21,646 bases of DNA from Chloroflexota bacterium (lineage in GTDB: Bacteria > Chloroflexota > UBA4733): NCBI GenBank assembly GCA_023381895.1, contig JAMCTA010000159.1:1-21646 (forward strand). Direction: 5' to 3'. The notes beneath the pieces are model-generated. The model made no database searches. It saw only the letters and a program-made list of their open reading frames with translations, and was not told where the DNA came from. Both the position numbers and the translations under genes were made by a program. Below are positions 8,571-16,861 of the stretch, piece after piece (positions within the stretch are counted from its first letter, which is position 1; the number at the start of each line of letters is the position of its first letter).

Positions 8571-9371
8571 CTACCTCCCTGTTCGCGCACTTGCGTCCTC
8601 TGGGCTCCTCGTGGGGGCCACATACTGCTGCGCCAATTCGAATGAAGCCTCGATCATCCGCCTGTTCGCTACCCGGCGGCGTTCGTCCTTTGCCGTGTCG
8701 GCGAGAAGGAGATGCTCCTTGCGTCTCGGGTTATCGAACGCAAAGAGTAGTGACACACAGTCCATGTGGAAGTGCTCGGCCACCGCGAACGTGGTAGCCG
8801 TTTCCATATCAACTGCCGAAAACCCATCCCTATACCACTGTTCGATGTCGCACGCGCGCTGAGCAAAGAGGGCGCCCGTCGTATACAACCTTCCGTGATG
8901 AACAGTCAAATCAGAGAGTCGTGCGAGCACAGTGTCGAGGCCAGCCGGGGCGGTGCGCTGCACCAGGGGTGTTCCTGCGCGGTAGTACTGAGCCGACCCT
9001 TCACCGCAATATGCTTCCGTAGCGAGTACAAGATCGCCGGCGGCGATGTCATCGGCAAGAGCCCCGCAGCAACCCGTGAGGATGACGAGTGAGGTGCCGA
9101 GTACGCCAAACAGATGAGTGACCTCGGCCGCCATGGGCCCACCGTATACGGAAGCATATGCGACGCGGACGCCGCTGCTCACACCCACGAGGACGTCTTC
9201 CAGGACACCGTTCGGTGTACCTATCTCGATGACCTCATCAAAGTACCCGCGATACAGCTCATACTGTGCCTTGAGGTTACGCGTCCCGCGCAAAATCAAG
9301 ACCGGCGGGATCAGATGCTCTGGTATCTTGAGGAATGCTTGCCAATCATGTCGCGTCAATTCGCCTAGCAT
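8571..9371 (-). CDS. Nucleoside phosphorylase family protein (PNP/UDP type)
   Basis: 266 residues, of a length typical for the hexameric purine/uridine phosphorylase and MTA/SAH nucleosidase superfamily, which cleave the N-glycosidic bond of nucleosides. VILTGCCGALADDIAAGDLVLATEAY (~97-122) is the phosphate/ribose-binding core, and SAVDMETAT with V187-D188-M189-E190 is the ribose-binding motif. The start is ambiguous: ATG at 9371 is 10 bases from GGAG, and a TTG two codons upstream is 4 bases from it; ATG is preferred. It is followed by the B12-domain-like gene in one transcription unit and preceded by a good promoter inside an inverted repeat. The substrate cannot be read from the sequence, and biosynthetic or signalling roles are also possible. 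Confidence 0.82.
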   Translation of the reverse strand: MLGELTRHDWQAFLKIPEHLIPPVLILRGTRNLKAQYELYRGYFDEVIEIGTPNGVLEDVLVGVSSGVRVAYASVYGGPMAAEVTHLFGVLGTSLVILTGCCGALADDIAAGDLVLATEAYCGEGSAQYYRAGTPLVQRTAPAGLDTVLARLSDLTVHHGRLYTTGALFAQRACDIEQWYRDGFSAVDMETATTFAVAEHFHMDCVSLLFAFDNPRRKEHLLLADTAKDERRRVANRRMIEASFELAQQYVAPTRSPEDASARTGR

Positions 9372-9462
9372 TGTCAATATGCTCCAGATTCAAAGGCCCT
9401 TGAGCCGGGCAGCTCTCGAATGCCCCCCCTAGCTCTCCACGAGCATAATCAGAGCCTGATTG

Positions 9463-9500
9463 GGGGCGGCGCGGTTGGCGCACTACTCTAGCGCCGCCCC
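9463..9500. repeat. 10-bp GC-rich inverted repeat around the phosphorylase promoter
   Basis: GGGGCGGCGC (9463-9472) and GCGCCGCCCC (9491-9500) are perfect inverse complements separated by 18 bases. The predicted -10 box lies between them and the predicted start of transcription near the centre, as in an operator; in RNA it could also fold as a hairpin. There is no adjoining U run, so a terminator is less likely. Confidence 0.5.
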
Positions 9501-9513
9501 GTACATTTGTCAA
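9485..9513 (-). promoter_or_regulatory. Promoter for the phosphorylase gene pair
   Basis: On the minus strand, a perfect TTGACA (9513-9508) is followed after exactly 17 bases by TAGAGT (9490-9485), a 4/6 match to TATAAT. The leader to the ATG at 9371 would be about 107 bases. Confidence 0.55.
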
Positions 9514-9700
9514 GATTCGCATAATCCCTTACATAACATAAAGACTGGAGGGTCAGCGCTGGCTTCGGGGACTTTAGCTACTTGGGGAACCCTAGGCAAT
9601 TGGGTCCAGCCGGCACGTCGGTAGACTTGGGGGCTGGCCACCACCTAACTCCAGGGCGACGACCCCAGCGCCTACTCCTCACCCCACCCCTAACCACCCT

Positions 9701-9719
9701 TGCTCCCCATTGGGGAGCA
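9701..9719. repeat. 8-bp hairpin TGCTCCCC / GGGGAGCA
   Basis: Perfect arms around a three-base loop (ATT), located 184 bases before the L,D-transpeptidase start. Without a T tract it is more like a regulatory dyad or transcript hairpin than a terminator. Confidence 0.45.
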
Positions 9720-9783
9720 GTTACGGATAGGGCACCCAATTCGTCCATGTGACCACAGATCCGTTGTGTGTGCCTCACGATTG

Positions 9784-9801
9784 TAGTGTCTCCTGACACT
9801 A
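9784..9801. repeat. 7-bp inverted repeat TAGTGTC / GACACTA
   Basis: Perfect arms separated by TCCT, with the centre about 110 bases upstream of the L,D-transpeptidase start. The spacing and symmetry fit a dimer-binding operator; no regulator is identifiable. Confidence 0.4.
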
Positions 9802-9902
9802 TCAGGGGCAGGGCTCGGGCTAAATTCTGAGGAGTCCCGTATCTTGAAGTTACTGAGTAGGTGCTGGCGAGTCTTCTCAGCACCGCTAGGAAGCTTCTTG
9901 TC

Positions 9903-11948
9903 ATGAGAGTTACGCTTCCACGCTGGCATCGCTGGCCTGCCGCTCTTTGCGACACGACAGACGCATCTGCCATGCGCGGTACCGCCAGATCGTTCTATGG
10001 TCTGCTTCTCACAATGGCGGTCCTCATCGCTGTTGGGCTTGGCGCAGACATGGGATTGCACGCGACCCAGGGCGCCCTCTCAACGCCAGTAACACGTTTC
10101 GCGGCGGTCAGAAACCGCGCCCAACAGACACTGAGCGCGGCAAGAGCGGCAGGATTGCCGCTAGCGACCCTCCAGGCTGCGCTGAATACGCCTGCTCCTA
10201 GCCACCAGGCAATGCTCATGCTGCTGATCCTCGGCAATCGAAGCGCCGCAGAGCCGTGGACCCGCCGGATCGAGGCGCTGACGCGGGCTATGGCTGCCCT
10301 GCAACCTGACATCACTCGCTGGCAGGCCGGCATGGGACCGATCAACGCTGCTCGCACCAGCGCCAAGGTCTCGCTCCGTCACGTCGAAGCAGTGCTGCCC
10401 CAGCTACAAGCGACAGTACGCAAACGGGAACACGCTCTGTCTTGGTCTGGTCCGGTGCCGCTCGGAGAACAGCAGGCCGTGCTTCGCCGCCTCCAGCAGA
10501 CTACCGCCTGGGCAGGAGCGCTACTTACGCAGGACAGTCGTGACTATCAGGCCTTGACACAGGCCCAGGCCTTGCTCACTGAGGCTGCGGCGCTCCACGC
10601 CAGTAAAGAGCGCCTCTCTGCTGCCTTCGTCATTGCGACACGGCAGGTCACAACAGCAACCACCGTCTCGCAGCTCACGGACGCAGTTGTTCCCCTGGTA
10701 GCAGCCGAACAGCCTGTGGTGTCGTGGTTCCAGACACAGCTGGTGCAGGCGCGTCGCACCGCCCGCTCGCAGCTCACGCTGCTAGCCGTTAGTGCGCCCC
10801 CTCTTCAGGCTCGTGTCGAGAGCAAGGAGCAGCGCCTACCGCTCGCAGGTTCTGTGAAGCCCGATGATCTGGCTGCAGCGGTGCAGCAGATGCAGCGCGC
10901 CGCCTCTTGGGCCAGCGTAGTAGCTACCCAGGAGCAGCAGGCACGTACAACACTCCAGCAGGCGCAAGAGCTCCTCCAACAGGCAGTTCGCTTGCACGTG
11001 AGTCCTAGCGGTTTCACCACTGTAGTGGGTACGGCCCAGCAGGACCTAGCCAGCGCCGCCACGAAAGCGGCTATCCAAGCAGCAGTAGCACCGCTTCCAA
11101 GCGCGGAACAGCCGGTGGAGGCTGTTATCAACCAGGAGCTGGCGCACACCCGTGCAGCCGCGACGGCGGCGCTTGAGCGAGTAGCGGCGCTCGATCACGA
11201 GCTCAGCGCGGCCGTTCAGACAGATGAGCGCACGCTGCCACTGCAGGGCAGTGTCGCGTTGTCGCAGGAGGATACGGCGATATCGGCCTTGCAAGGCGCG
11301 GTGACGTGGGCAAACGATTGTGCGAGCGAATATCGGCAAGCACAGGCAGCGCTGACGAAGGCACAGCAGATCCTGACCCAGGCAACGCCGTTGCACATCC
11401 AGGTGGGAGCGCTGCCGAGTGTGCTGAAGACGGCGCAGCAGCAACTCGCCGCAGCGGCGTCGGTCTCCCAGATGCAGGCCGCGGTAGCCCCATTGACCAA
11501 GGCGGAACTCTCGCCTCGCGTGGAGCTCAGGGCTGCACTCCCCGGGCCGGGGAAGGTGATCGTCGTCCATCTACAGGCCCAGACGCTCACGGCCTACCAG
11601 AATGGCACGAAGGTACTGACAACGCCGGTAACGACTGGGCGCAAGCATCTTCGCACGCCGATTGGTATCGACACGATCACGTGGCACGCCAGCCCCTACG
11701 TGTTCATTTCTCCCTGGCCGAAGAGCAGTCCTTTTTGGTACCCGCGCAGCAAGGTCAAGTGGGTGATGCACTTTCACTCCGAGGGCTACTTCATCCACGA
11801 CGCACCATGGGAGCCCAACTCAGTCTATGGGCCGGGTTCGGAGAATGGACCTGACGCGAGTCACGGCTGTGTCCAGGTGCCCCACGCTGCGATGAAATTC
11901 CTCTATACGTGGACGCCAAATGGGACCACTGTCGTCATCGCTCCTTGA
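9903..11948 (+). CDS. Membrane-anchored L,D-transpeptidase (YkuD) with repeat stalk
   Basis: 681 residues from the ATG at 9903, which follows AGGAAG at 9 bases; a GTG 14 codons upstream (9861) and an ATG at 9972 are alternatives. Residues ~31-50 are a membrane anchor. Residues ~70-545 are Ala/Gln-rich and helical, with three copies of a 133-residue unit beginning at E176, E309 and E442 (bases 10428, 10827, 11226) and part of a fourth before them. The YkuD domain spans ~551-681 and contains FIHDAP (H632) and SHGCV with H654 and the nucleophile C656. Such enzymes form 3-3 peptide cross-links or attach proteins in peptidoglycan outside the membrane. The helical repeats probably act as a spacer holding the catalytic domain away from the membrane. 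The gene stands alone, convergent with the MFS gene. Confidence 0.88.
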   Translation: MRVTLPRWHRWPAALCDTTDASAMRGTARSFYGLLLTMAVLIAVGLGADMGLHATQGALSTPVTRFAAVRNRAQQTLSAARAAGLPLATLQAALNTPAPSHQAMLMLLILGNRSAAEPWTRRIEALTRAMAALQPDITRWQAGMGPINAARTSAKVSLRHVEAVLPQLQATVRKREHALSWSGPVPLGEQQAVLRRLQQTTAWAGALLTQDSRDYQALTQAQALLTEAAALHASKERLSAAFVIATRQVTTATTVSQLTDAVVPLVAAEQPVVSWFQTQLVQARRTARSQLTLLAVSAPPLQARVESKEQRLPLAGSVKPDDLAAAVQQMQRAASWASVVATQEQQARTTLQQAQELLQQAVRLHVSPSGFTTVVGTAQQDLASAATKAAIQAAVAPLPSAEQPVEAVINQELAHTRAAATAALERVAALDHELSAAVQTDERTLPLQGSVALSQEDTAISALQGAVTWANDCASEYRQAQAALTKAQQILTQATPLHIQVGALPSVLKTAQQQLAAAASVSQMQAAVAPLTKAELSPRVELRAALPGPGKVIVVHLQAQTLTAYQNGTKVLTTPVTTGRKHLRTPIGIDTITWHASPYVFISPWPKSSPFWYPRSKVKWVMHFHSEGYFIHDAPWEPNSVYGPGSENGPDASHGCVQVPHAAMKFLYTWTPNGTTVVIAP

Positions 11949-12201
11949 TCAGTACCACTCCGCTTGTGTCCGGCGATGGACAAAGGCTGCTGACGTCGCC
12001 TATTCCATAGCCGGTGGCAGCTGTGGCCAGTAGAGCGCACGGAGAGCAGGGGGTAGATCACGTCACTATAGTCTCGAAGAAAGCCAACGTGCGGTGGGGG
12101 AGTAGCATTGCTGTGCCAAAAGTCACTGTCGCCGGGTGGCGTCGCGTGTCCCGTCGTATACCACTGGCGTGCGTGGTCCGTGCTCATTGCACCGTCCAGC
12201 C

Positions 12202-13449
12202 TCAAGGAGTAGCCTCGCCTAAAGACGGCGCGGTGGCATCGCTGCGAAATAGGGCGGCCCAAAGTAAGGTGGAAGCGAGATAGCAGCTACCCGTGAGGAC
12301 AAAAGCAAGGGAGAAGCCGCCAGCGGTCCGAACTAATCCGCTGAGCGCAGACCCAATGGCCCACGGTACTTGGAACGCGATGAGTAGTAATCCGTAACTC
12401 ACTGCCCGCATGTGACCGGGTACCCGGCGGATGAGCCAACCCACAGCGGCAGGCTGTGCCATGTCCATCGCCATGTTGCGCAACGCAAACAGCGGTGCTG
12501 CCAGCGTGAAGCAGGGCGCCAGCGCAAGACCTGCGAGCAAGAACGTTGCGATCCCCTGCGTCAGCACCATGGTCCGCACCATACCGAGGCGTGGAATCAC
12601 CCAGCCAGCCACTGCGGTCGCGAGTGCGACGAGGACACTCGTCACTCCAGCAAGCAGGCCGAACTGCGCGAGCGTCGCCTGAAGCTGACCAACGAAGTAC
12701 AGATTGAGGTAGGGGATGAGCAGGCCAGCTCCTAAGCCGACAGTGCCAGTAACCGCGCCGCCTCGCCAGAGCAGGGACCACCAGCCCCGCGGGTCATAAC
12801 GGGATGCTTCTGCGATGTGCGTTGCTGAGCGCCGCTCTGAAAAAGCGAGGAGAAAGGCGAGCGACGGGAGAGCTGCCATCGCGAGAGCAAACAGGAGCGT
12901 GAAGCGGAGCGCAACCGCGCCCCGGGAGCTGACGTTGAGCATCTCCGCCCACCATCCCGGCAGCACCCCGCCCAGCACGCTGCCTGCAGCGCTCCCACCG
13001 GCCTGGAGTGCACCAGCCAGCGAGAGCACGAATGGCTGCTCATCAGGCGATGTGATCTCCACCAGTACGGGCAGGCTGACCACCTCCGCAGCGGCGCCAC
13101 CGGTACCTGCCAGGAAGCCACCTAGTCCCAAGATGACCGGATGGACTGCCAGGCTCTGCGCCGCTGCGCCGGCGACGAAGAGCATGCCTCCCACCACAAG
13201 AGTGCGCTTCCGGCCCCAGGAATCCGCCAGCAAGCCAGCCGGTAGCACGGCGAGCGCCGCCCCAACGGCAACGGCAGCATTGATATTACCGAGCGCTACG
13301 GCATCGACGCCCACAGCGATCGCATAGAAGTTGAAGGCCACCGCGAACACGCTGAGGCTGAGAGTCACCCCCGCCGCCGCGGTAATGAGCAGCCAGCGTG
13401 CCCGGCGCTGCCCCGGCTTGACGTCGCCAGCTACCACACTACCCTCCAT
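12202..13449 (-). CDS. Major facilitator superfamily transporter
   Basis: 415 residues with about 12 hydrophobic segments in two halves separated by a polar loop near residues 205-225. Loop 2-3 has GLLADSWGRKRTL (~72-84), the MFS motif A, and an RRLGM-like weaker counterpart occurs in the second half as IPRLGMVRTM. This marks a proton-driven or facilitated transporter of the inner membrane, but nothing identifies the substrate; a drug or sugar efflux role is a guess from the family. The ATG at 13449 has only a weak site; GGAGGG inside the first codons could instead serve a GTG four codons on (13437). It is divergent from moeA across a 214-base gap and convergent with the L,D-transpeptidase across a 253-base gap in which I see nothing definite. 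Confidence 0.85.
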   Translation of the reverse strand: MEGSVVAGDVKPGQRRARWLLITAAAGVTLSLSVFAVAFNFYAIAVGVDAVALGNINAAVAVGAALAVLPAGLLADSWGRKRTLVVGGMLFVAGAAAQSLAVHPVILGLGGFLAGTGGAAAEVVSLPVLVEITSPDEQPFVLSLAGALQAGGSAAGSVLGGVLPGWWAEMLNVSSRGAVALRFTLLFALAMAALPSLAFLLAFSERRSATHIAEASRYDPRGWWSLLWRGGAVTGTVGLGAGLLIPYLNLYFVGQLQATLAQFGLLAGVTSVLVALATAVAGWVIPRLGMVRTMVLTQGIATFLLAGLALAPCFTLAAPLFALRNMAMDMAQPAAVGWLIRRVPGHMRAVSYGLLLIAFQVPWAIGSALSGLVRTAGGFSLAFVLTGSCYLASTLLWAALFRSDATAPSLGEATP

Positions 13450-13477
13450 TGACGCCGCAACTCTCGCACTCTTCCAG

Positions 13478-13518
13478 CCTAGCTGGTTGCAGGCAACGGG
13501 CTAGGTGGTACTGCCACC
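13478..13518. promoter_or_regulatory. Two mutually exclusive hairpins between MFS and moeA genes
   Basis: CCTAGC (13478-13483) pairs with GCTAGG (13500-13505), with TTGC/GCAA (13487-13490, 13493-13496) inside. GGTGG (13504-13508) pairs with CCACC (13514-13518). The stems share bases 13504-13505, so they cannot form fully together. The site is about 150 bases before moeA. Proximity to moeA makes a cofactor-sensing leader conceivable, but I cannot match the molybdenum-cofactor riboswitch consensus. Confidence 0.35.
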
Positions 13519-13663
13519 CTCATCACCACAAATCCCTACGAGAGGGTCCGGTCTCCAAGTCCTCACGGTTATTCGTGATCTTGGGCATTGGCCCTACTTA
13601 TGCTGCTGGGACAATTTGGTTTCTAGAGCCAGCCATCACGAGTGTGCTGCGGAGGAAGATCGA

Positions 13664-14911
13664 GTGCCTACCGTCAATCCCGTCAATGCCTTTACCGACA
13701 CCCCTCTCCCGGCGGAAGCGTGGAGACGCTTCATCGCCGGCTGGCAGCCCCAGCTGGAACGTGAACTCGTCTCGCTCCAGGCTAGTCTTGGCCGCTATCT
13801 CTGCGAAGATATCTACGCCTCCGGTGACCTTCCCGCCTTCCCGCGCTCGACCGTCGATGGCTTCGCTGTCCAGGCCGCCGATCTCGGCGACGCCAGTGTC
13901 GAGCGCCCGGTCGAGTTGGACGTGACCGGCGAAGTGGTGATGGGCCAGGAGCCAACAGTCACGGTGGCGCGCAGTCAGGCGGTCAAGATCCATACCGGCG
14001 CCATGCTGCCGGCAGGTGCTAGCGCTGTGGTCATGGTGGAATGGACCGTCCCATCGACGCCAGGTCGCATCACGGTGAGCCACTCTGTAGAGCCAGGAGG
14101 CAACACCATCGCCCAGGGTGAAGACGTTCACCGCGGCGAGCTGCTCTTGCGGGCCGGTCGCCGCCTCCGGCCGGACGACCTGGGTGGGCTCGCTGCCATT
14201 GGCTGTGTTGAAGTGCCCGTGGCCCGGCGACCAGTCGTAGCAATCATCTCAGGTGGCGATGAAGTAGTGCCACCGCACGTCGAGCCTGGGCCAGCCCAGG
14301 TCCGCGATGTCAATAGCACGCTCCTCGCTGCTTTGGTGCAAGAGTCTGGAGGGCAACCCTGGCTGCTGGGCATTAGTCGCGACGACCCTGTTCAGTTCAA
14401 AGCACTAGTGGAGACGGCGTTACGTGGCGCGACCGCCCTCATCGTCTCCGGGGGCAGCTCTATCGGCACCAGAGACCTGACACGAGCTATCCTGGACGAG
14501 ATGCCGGGAGCACGAGTCGCGATTCACGGTATCGCCGTCCGTCCTGGGAAGCCAACACTGCTTGCCTGGGCCGGAGGCCGTCCATTCTTCGGGCTGCCGG
14601 GCAACCCGGTGTCCGCCTTTGCAACATTCAGGCTCTTCGTTCGCCCGTGCCTGGAGCGTCTCCAGGGTGCGACTAATCCAGAACGAGTCCCGATCCGTGC
14701 CGTCCTCACCAGAGATGTGCCACCATCCGGCGGACGGGAAGACTACATCCAGGTGCGCGTGTTCGAAGAGAATGGAGAGATTCTGGCAGAGCCGGTGCTC
14801 GGAAAGTCGAACCTCATCTTCACCGTCGTGCGTGCCAATGGCTTGATCCGGGTGCCAAGCGAACAGCACGGGCTACCGACGGGGGCAACAGTCGCTGTTT
14901 GGCAATACTAA
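13664..14911 (+). CDS. moeA: Molybdopterin molybdenumtransferase MoeA
   Basis: 415 residues, the normal size. MoeA inserts molybdate into adenylylated molybdopterin, the last step of molybdenum cofactor synthesis in the cytoplasm. The GTG at 13664 follows GGAGGAAG; the frame opens 53 codons earlier without a site. Seen in order: LPAFPRSTVDGFAVQAADL (substrate region, TVDGFAV for the more usual SAMDGYA), VKIHTGAMLPAGASAVVMVE, the MoCF-binding domain with VVAIISGGDE and IVSGGSSIGTRDLT (for the usual GGVSVGDYD), RPGKPT, GLPGNPVSAF, and the C-terminal domain from ~340. No other cofactor genes are nearby, and the sequence does not exclude a paralogue with a variant metal preference. Confidence 0.92.
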   Translation: MPTVNPVNAFTDTPLPAEAWRRFIAGWQPQLERELVSLQASLGRYLCEDIYASGDLPAFPRSTVDGFAVQAADLGDASVERPVELDVTGEVVMGQEPTVTVARSQAVKIHTGAMLPAGASAVVMVEWTVPSTPGRITVSHSVEPGGNTIAQGEDVHRGELLLRAGRRLRPDDLGGLAAIGCVEVPVARRPVVAIISGGDEVVPPHVEPGPAQVRDVNSTLLAALVQESGGQPWLLGISRDDPVQFKALVETALRGATALIVSGGSSIGTRDLTRAILDEMPGARVAIHGIAVRPGKPTLLAWAGGRPFFGLPGNPVSAFATFRLFVRPCLERLQGATNPERVPIRAVLTRDVPPSGGREDYIQVRVFEENGEILAEPVLGKSNLIFTVVRANGLIRVPSEQHGLPTGATVAVWQY

Positions 14912-15009
14912 AACGCGTCATTCCTCATTACCGAATCAATAGTAGTATAGACTGTGGAAGCGGCGGCGCGACCCGTCTGAAGGTCTGGCGCATCCATGCC
15001 CGACGCAGA

Positions 15010-15030
15010 CGATAGCTCCTCGTGCTATCG
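15010..15030. repeat. 7-bp hairpin before the oxidoreductase gene
   Basis: CGATAGC (15010-15016) and GCTATCG (15024-15030) flank a 7-base loop, 93 bases before the start codon in the 211-base gap after moeA. It has no T tract and may be a leader hairpin or a weak moeA terminator. Confidence 0.4.
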
Positions 15031-15122
15031 ACGGCCACATTGAGGAATGGAGCGCCAGCTCGCAGAGGACCGCGGCACCGCGAGGCTCCCGAGCCACGGC
15101 CGTTCCACGAGGAGAAGAACAG

Positions 15123-16214
15123 ATGACCACAGTGCGAGTCGGACTCATCGGAGCAGGCTTCGTCACAGAGCTTCACGCCTCAGCCTTAGCCCAGGTGAAG
15201 AACGCGAGTGTCGTTGCCATTACAAGCCAGAGAGGCGAGCGGGCGCGTGAGCTCGCACACCGCTTCGCGATCCCCACGGTTGAGCCGACCTGGCACGCAC
15301 TCCTCGAGCGCAGCGACATCGACGTAGTCACCATCGCAGTCCCGAATGACCTCCACGCTGAGATCTGCATCGCAGCGGCACAGGCTGGGAAGCACGTCAT
15401 CGTGGAGAAGCCGCTCTGCCGCACACTCGATGAAGCAGACGCGATGATTGCCGCCTGTCGCACACACGGCGTAAAGCTCATGTATGCCGAGACCCTGGTT
15501 TTCACTCCCAAGTACGAGCGCGCACGGATGCTCGTGCAGGAGGGAGCGCTGGGGGAAGTGTATCTCGTGAAGCAGCTCGAAAAGCACTCGGGGCCGCACA
15601 GCCCCTGGTTCTGGGATGTCAACCGCTCCGGCGGCGGCGTCCTCATGGATATGGGGTGCCATGGGCTCGAATGGTTCCGGCACGTCTTGGGCAAGCCGGC
15701 GGTGAAGAGCGTCTCTGCCCAGCTCAATACATTCCTCCACAGCAATCGGACCCGAGGTGAGGACCACGCCATTATCATCGTGACGTTCGTCGGCGGTGCC
15801 GTTGGGCTGAACGAGACCTCCTGGGTGCAACAAGGGGGCATGCAGGATCGGGCTGAGATCTACGGCAGCAAGGGTGTTACCTACGCAGACCTTCTGCTCG
15901 GCTCGTCGCTCACGACCTACAGCGAAACAGGCTACGGCTATGCCGTGGAGAAAGCCGCCTCTACCAGCGGCTGGTCCTTCACGATGTACGATGAGCTGTG
16001 GCACTACGGCTTCGCCGCAGAAATGCAGCACTTCATCGATTGTGTCGCTGCTGACCACACCCCTCTTGAAACAGGTGAAGATGGACGAGCTGTGCTTGAG
16101 ATGATCTACGCTGGCTATGAGTCCGCGAGAACTGGGCAGACGGTTGCGTTACCCTTCTATCGAAAGGTTGAGAAGCCAATCGATCTCTGGTATGAAGTAG
16201 CTCCGGAGCGATAG
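15123..16214 (+). CDS. Gfo/Idh/MocA family NAD(P)-dependent oxidoreductase
   Basis: 363 residues, of full length for the family. The ATG is preceded by GAGGAG. The N-terminal Rossmann fold has VGLIGAGFVTELHASAL with GxGxxx(x)H spacing, then VTIAVPNDLHAEI and VIVEKPL, whose K96 is the usual catalytic lysine. The second domain carries GGGVLMDMGCHGLEWFRHVLG with D176 and H180, the D-x-x-x-H pair that acts on the substrate hydroxyl. Members oxidise or reduce sugars, inositols and related polyols in the cytoplasm, but the exact substrate cannot be told. It lies between moeA and a small membrane protein gene, without obvious sugar catabolism partners except the MalK-type ATPase 2.7 kb downstream. 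Confidence 0.9.
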   Translation: MTTVRVGLIGAGFVTELHASALAQVKNASVVAITSQRGERARELAHRFAIPTVEPTWHALLERSDIDVVTIAVPNDLHAEICIAAAQAGKHVIVEKPLCRTLDEADAMIAACRTHGVKLMYAETLVFTPKYERARMLVQEGALGEVYLVKQLEKHSGPHSPWFWDVNRSGGGVLMDMGCHGLEWFRHVLGKPAVKSVSAQLNTFLHSNRTRGEDHAIIIVTFVGGAVGLNETSWVQQGGMQDRAEIYGSKGVTYADLLLGSSLTTYSETGYGYAVEKAASTSGWSFTMYDELWHYGFAAEMQHFIDCVAADHTPLETGEDGRAVLEMIYAGYESARTGQTVALPFYRKVEKPIDLWYEVAPER

Positions 16215-16278
16215 GGCAGTTCAGGGATAACGCAGCACTATAGCGCTGCGCTCCAAAAATAGGTTGAGGGAGGTTCTG

Positions 16279-16797
16279 GTGCGCCAGCAGCGCCGGAGGC
16301 TTCTCCCATTGCGCAGCACGCCTACTGCTCACTCGAGTCATCCCGCACCCCACAGGCTCTGGTGGCTACCGCTCGCTCTGGCCGTCGCAATTGCCCTGCT
16401 CTTCCTCACCGCCACCAACCTGGCGTTTGGTCTGTTCGCCCGCAAAGATATGGGTACCGTCCCGACTCCAGTTCAGCCGGCACCCGTCCCACAGCAGGCG
16501 GCACTGAATGCCGCCTTAGCGTTCGTGCGCTCCGCGACCTGCCTACCTGGATCACTCAGTGTCGAACGGCAACCCACCCTGCAAAGAGCGTCATGGGAGA
16601 TGCGCGTCAGTGCGACCGATCCACACCGCTACTTTGTCGCTGCCGCCGATCCCACAACCCGGCACCTTCTCGACATCTGGGTCGTTGAAGGAGGTCAGGT
16701 GGCCGCGATCGCAGGCAGCCTGTGCCCCGGCTTACCGCGCGCCCCCACGACTGAGGTGACAGAGGCCGCCGTGCTCTTCACCCCACAAGGTTCGTGA
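16279..16797 (+). CDS. Single-pass membrane protein of unknown function
   Basis: 172 residues from the GTG at 16279, which follows GGGAGG at about 5 bases; a TTG five codons upstream overlaps that site and is less likely. A basic N-terminus (MRQQRRRLLPLR) precedes a hydrophobic helix at ~28-53 with positive charges on the cytoplasmic side, giving an outside C-terminus. After a Pro-rich linker (TPVQPAPVPQQ) comes a ~100-residue domain with two cysteines (in SATCLPG and GSLCPGL) that could form a disulfide. I recognise no family. It is followed by serA after 64 bases on the same strand and may be cotranscribed. Coding is supported by the start site and context. Confidence 0.7.
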   Translation: MRQQRRRLLPLRSTPTAHSSHPAPHRLWWLPLALAVAIALLFLTATNLAFGLFARKDMGTVPTPVQPAPVPQQAALNAALAFVRSATCLPGSLSVERQPTLQRASWEMRVSATDPHRYFVAAADPTTRHLLDIWVVEGGQVAAIAGSLCPGLPRAPTTEVTEAAVLFTPQGS

Positions 16798-16861
16798 AAC
16801 GTGGCAAGATGAGAAGTGGAGACACGGCGAAGAGAGAACAGGTGCAGGAAGGCAAGAGAGC

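Larger units (their letters stand above)
9372..9902. other. Intergenic region between phosphorylase and L,D-transpeptidase genes
   Basis: About 530 bases between divergent genes without a supported coding region. It contains the phosphorylase promoter in its dyad (9463-9513), a hairpin at 9701-9719 and an inverted repeat at 9784-9801. A C-rich tract (about 9640-9710) lies between them. No promoter for the plus-strand gene stands out. Confidence 0.55.

Noticed and set aside
13450..13663. Molybdenum cofactor riboswitch
   Set aside because: Location and hairpins are suggestive, but I could not find the conserved core; kept only as a candidate regulatory structure.
15186..16058. Long minus-strand open frame
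   Set aside because: Fully antisense to the Gfo/Idh/MocA gene; a by-product of GC-rich codon usage.
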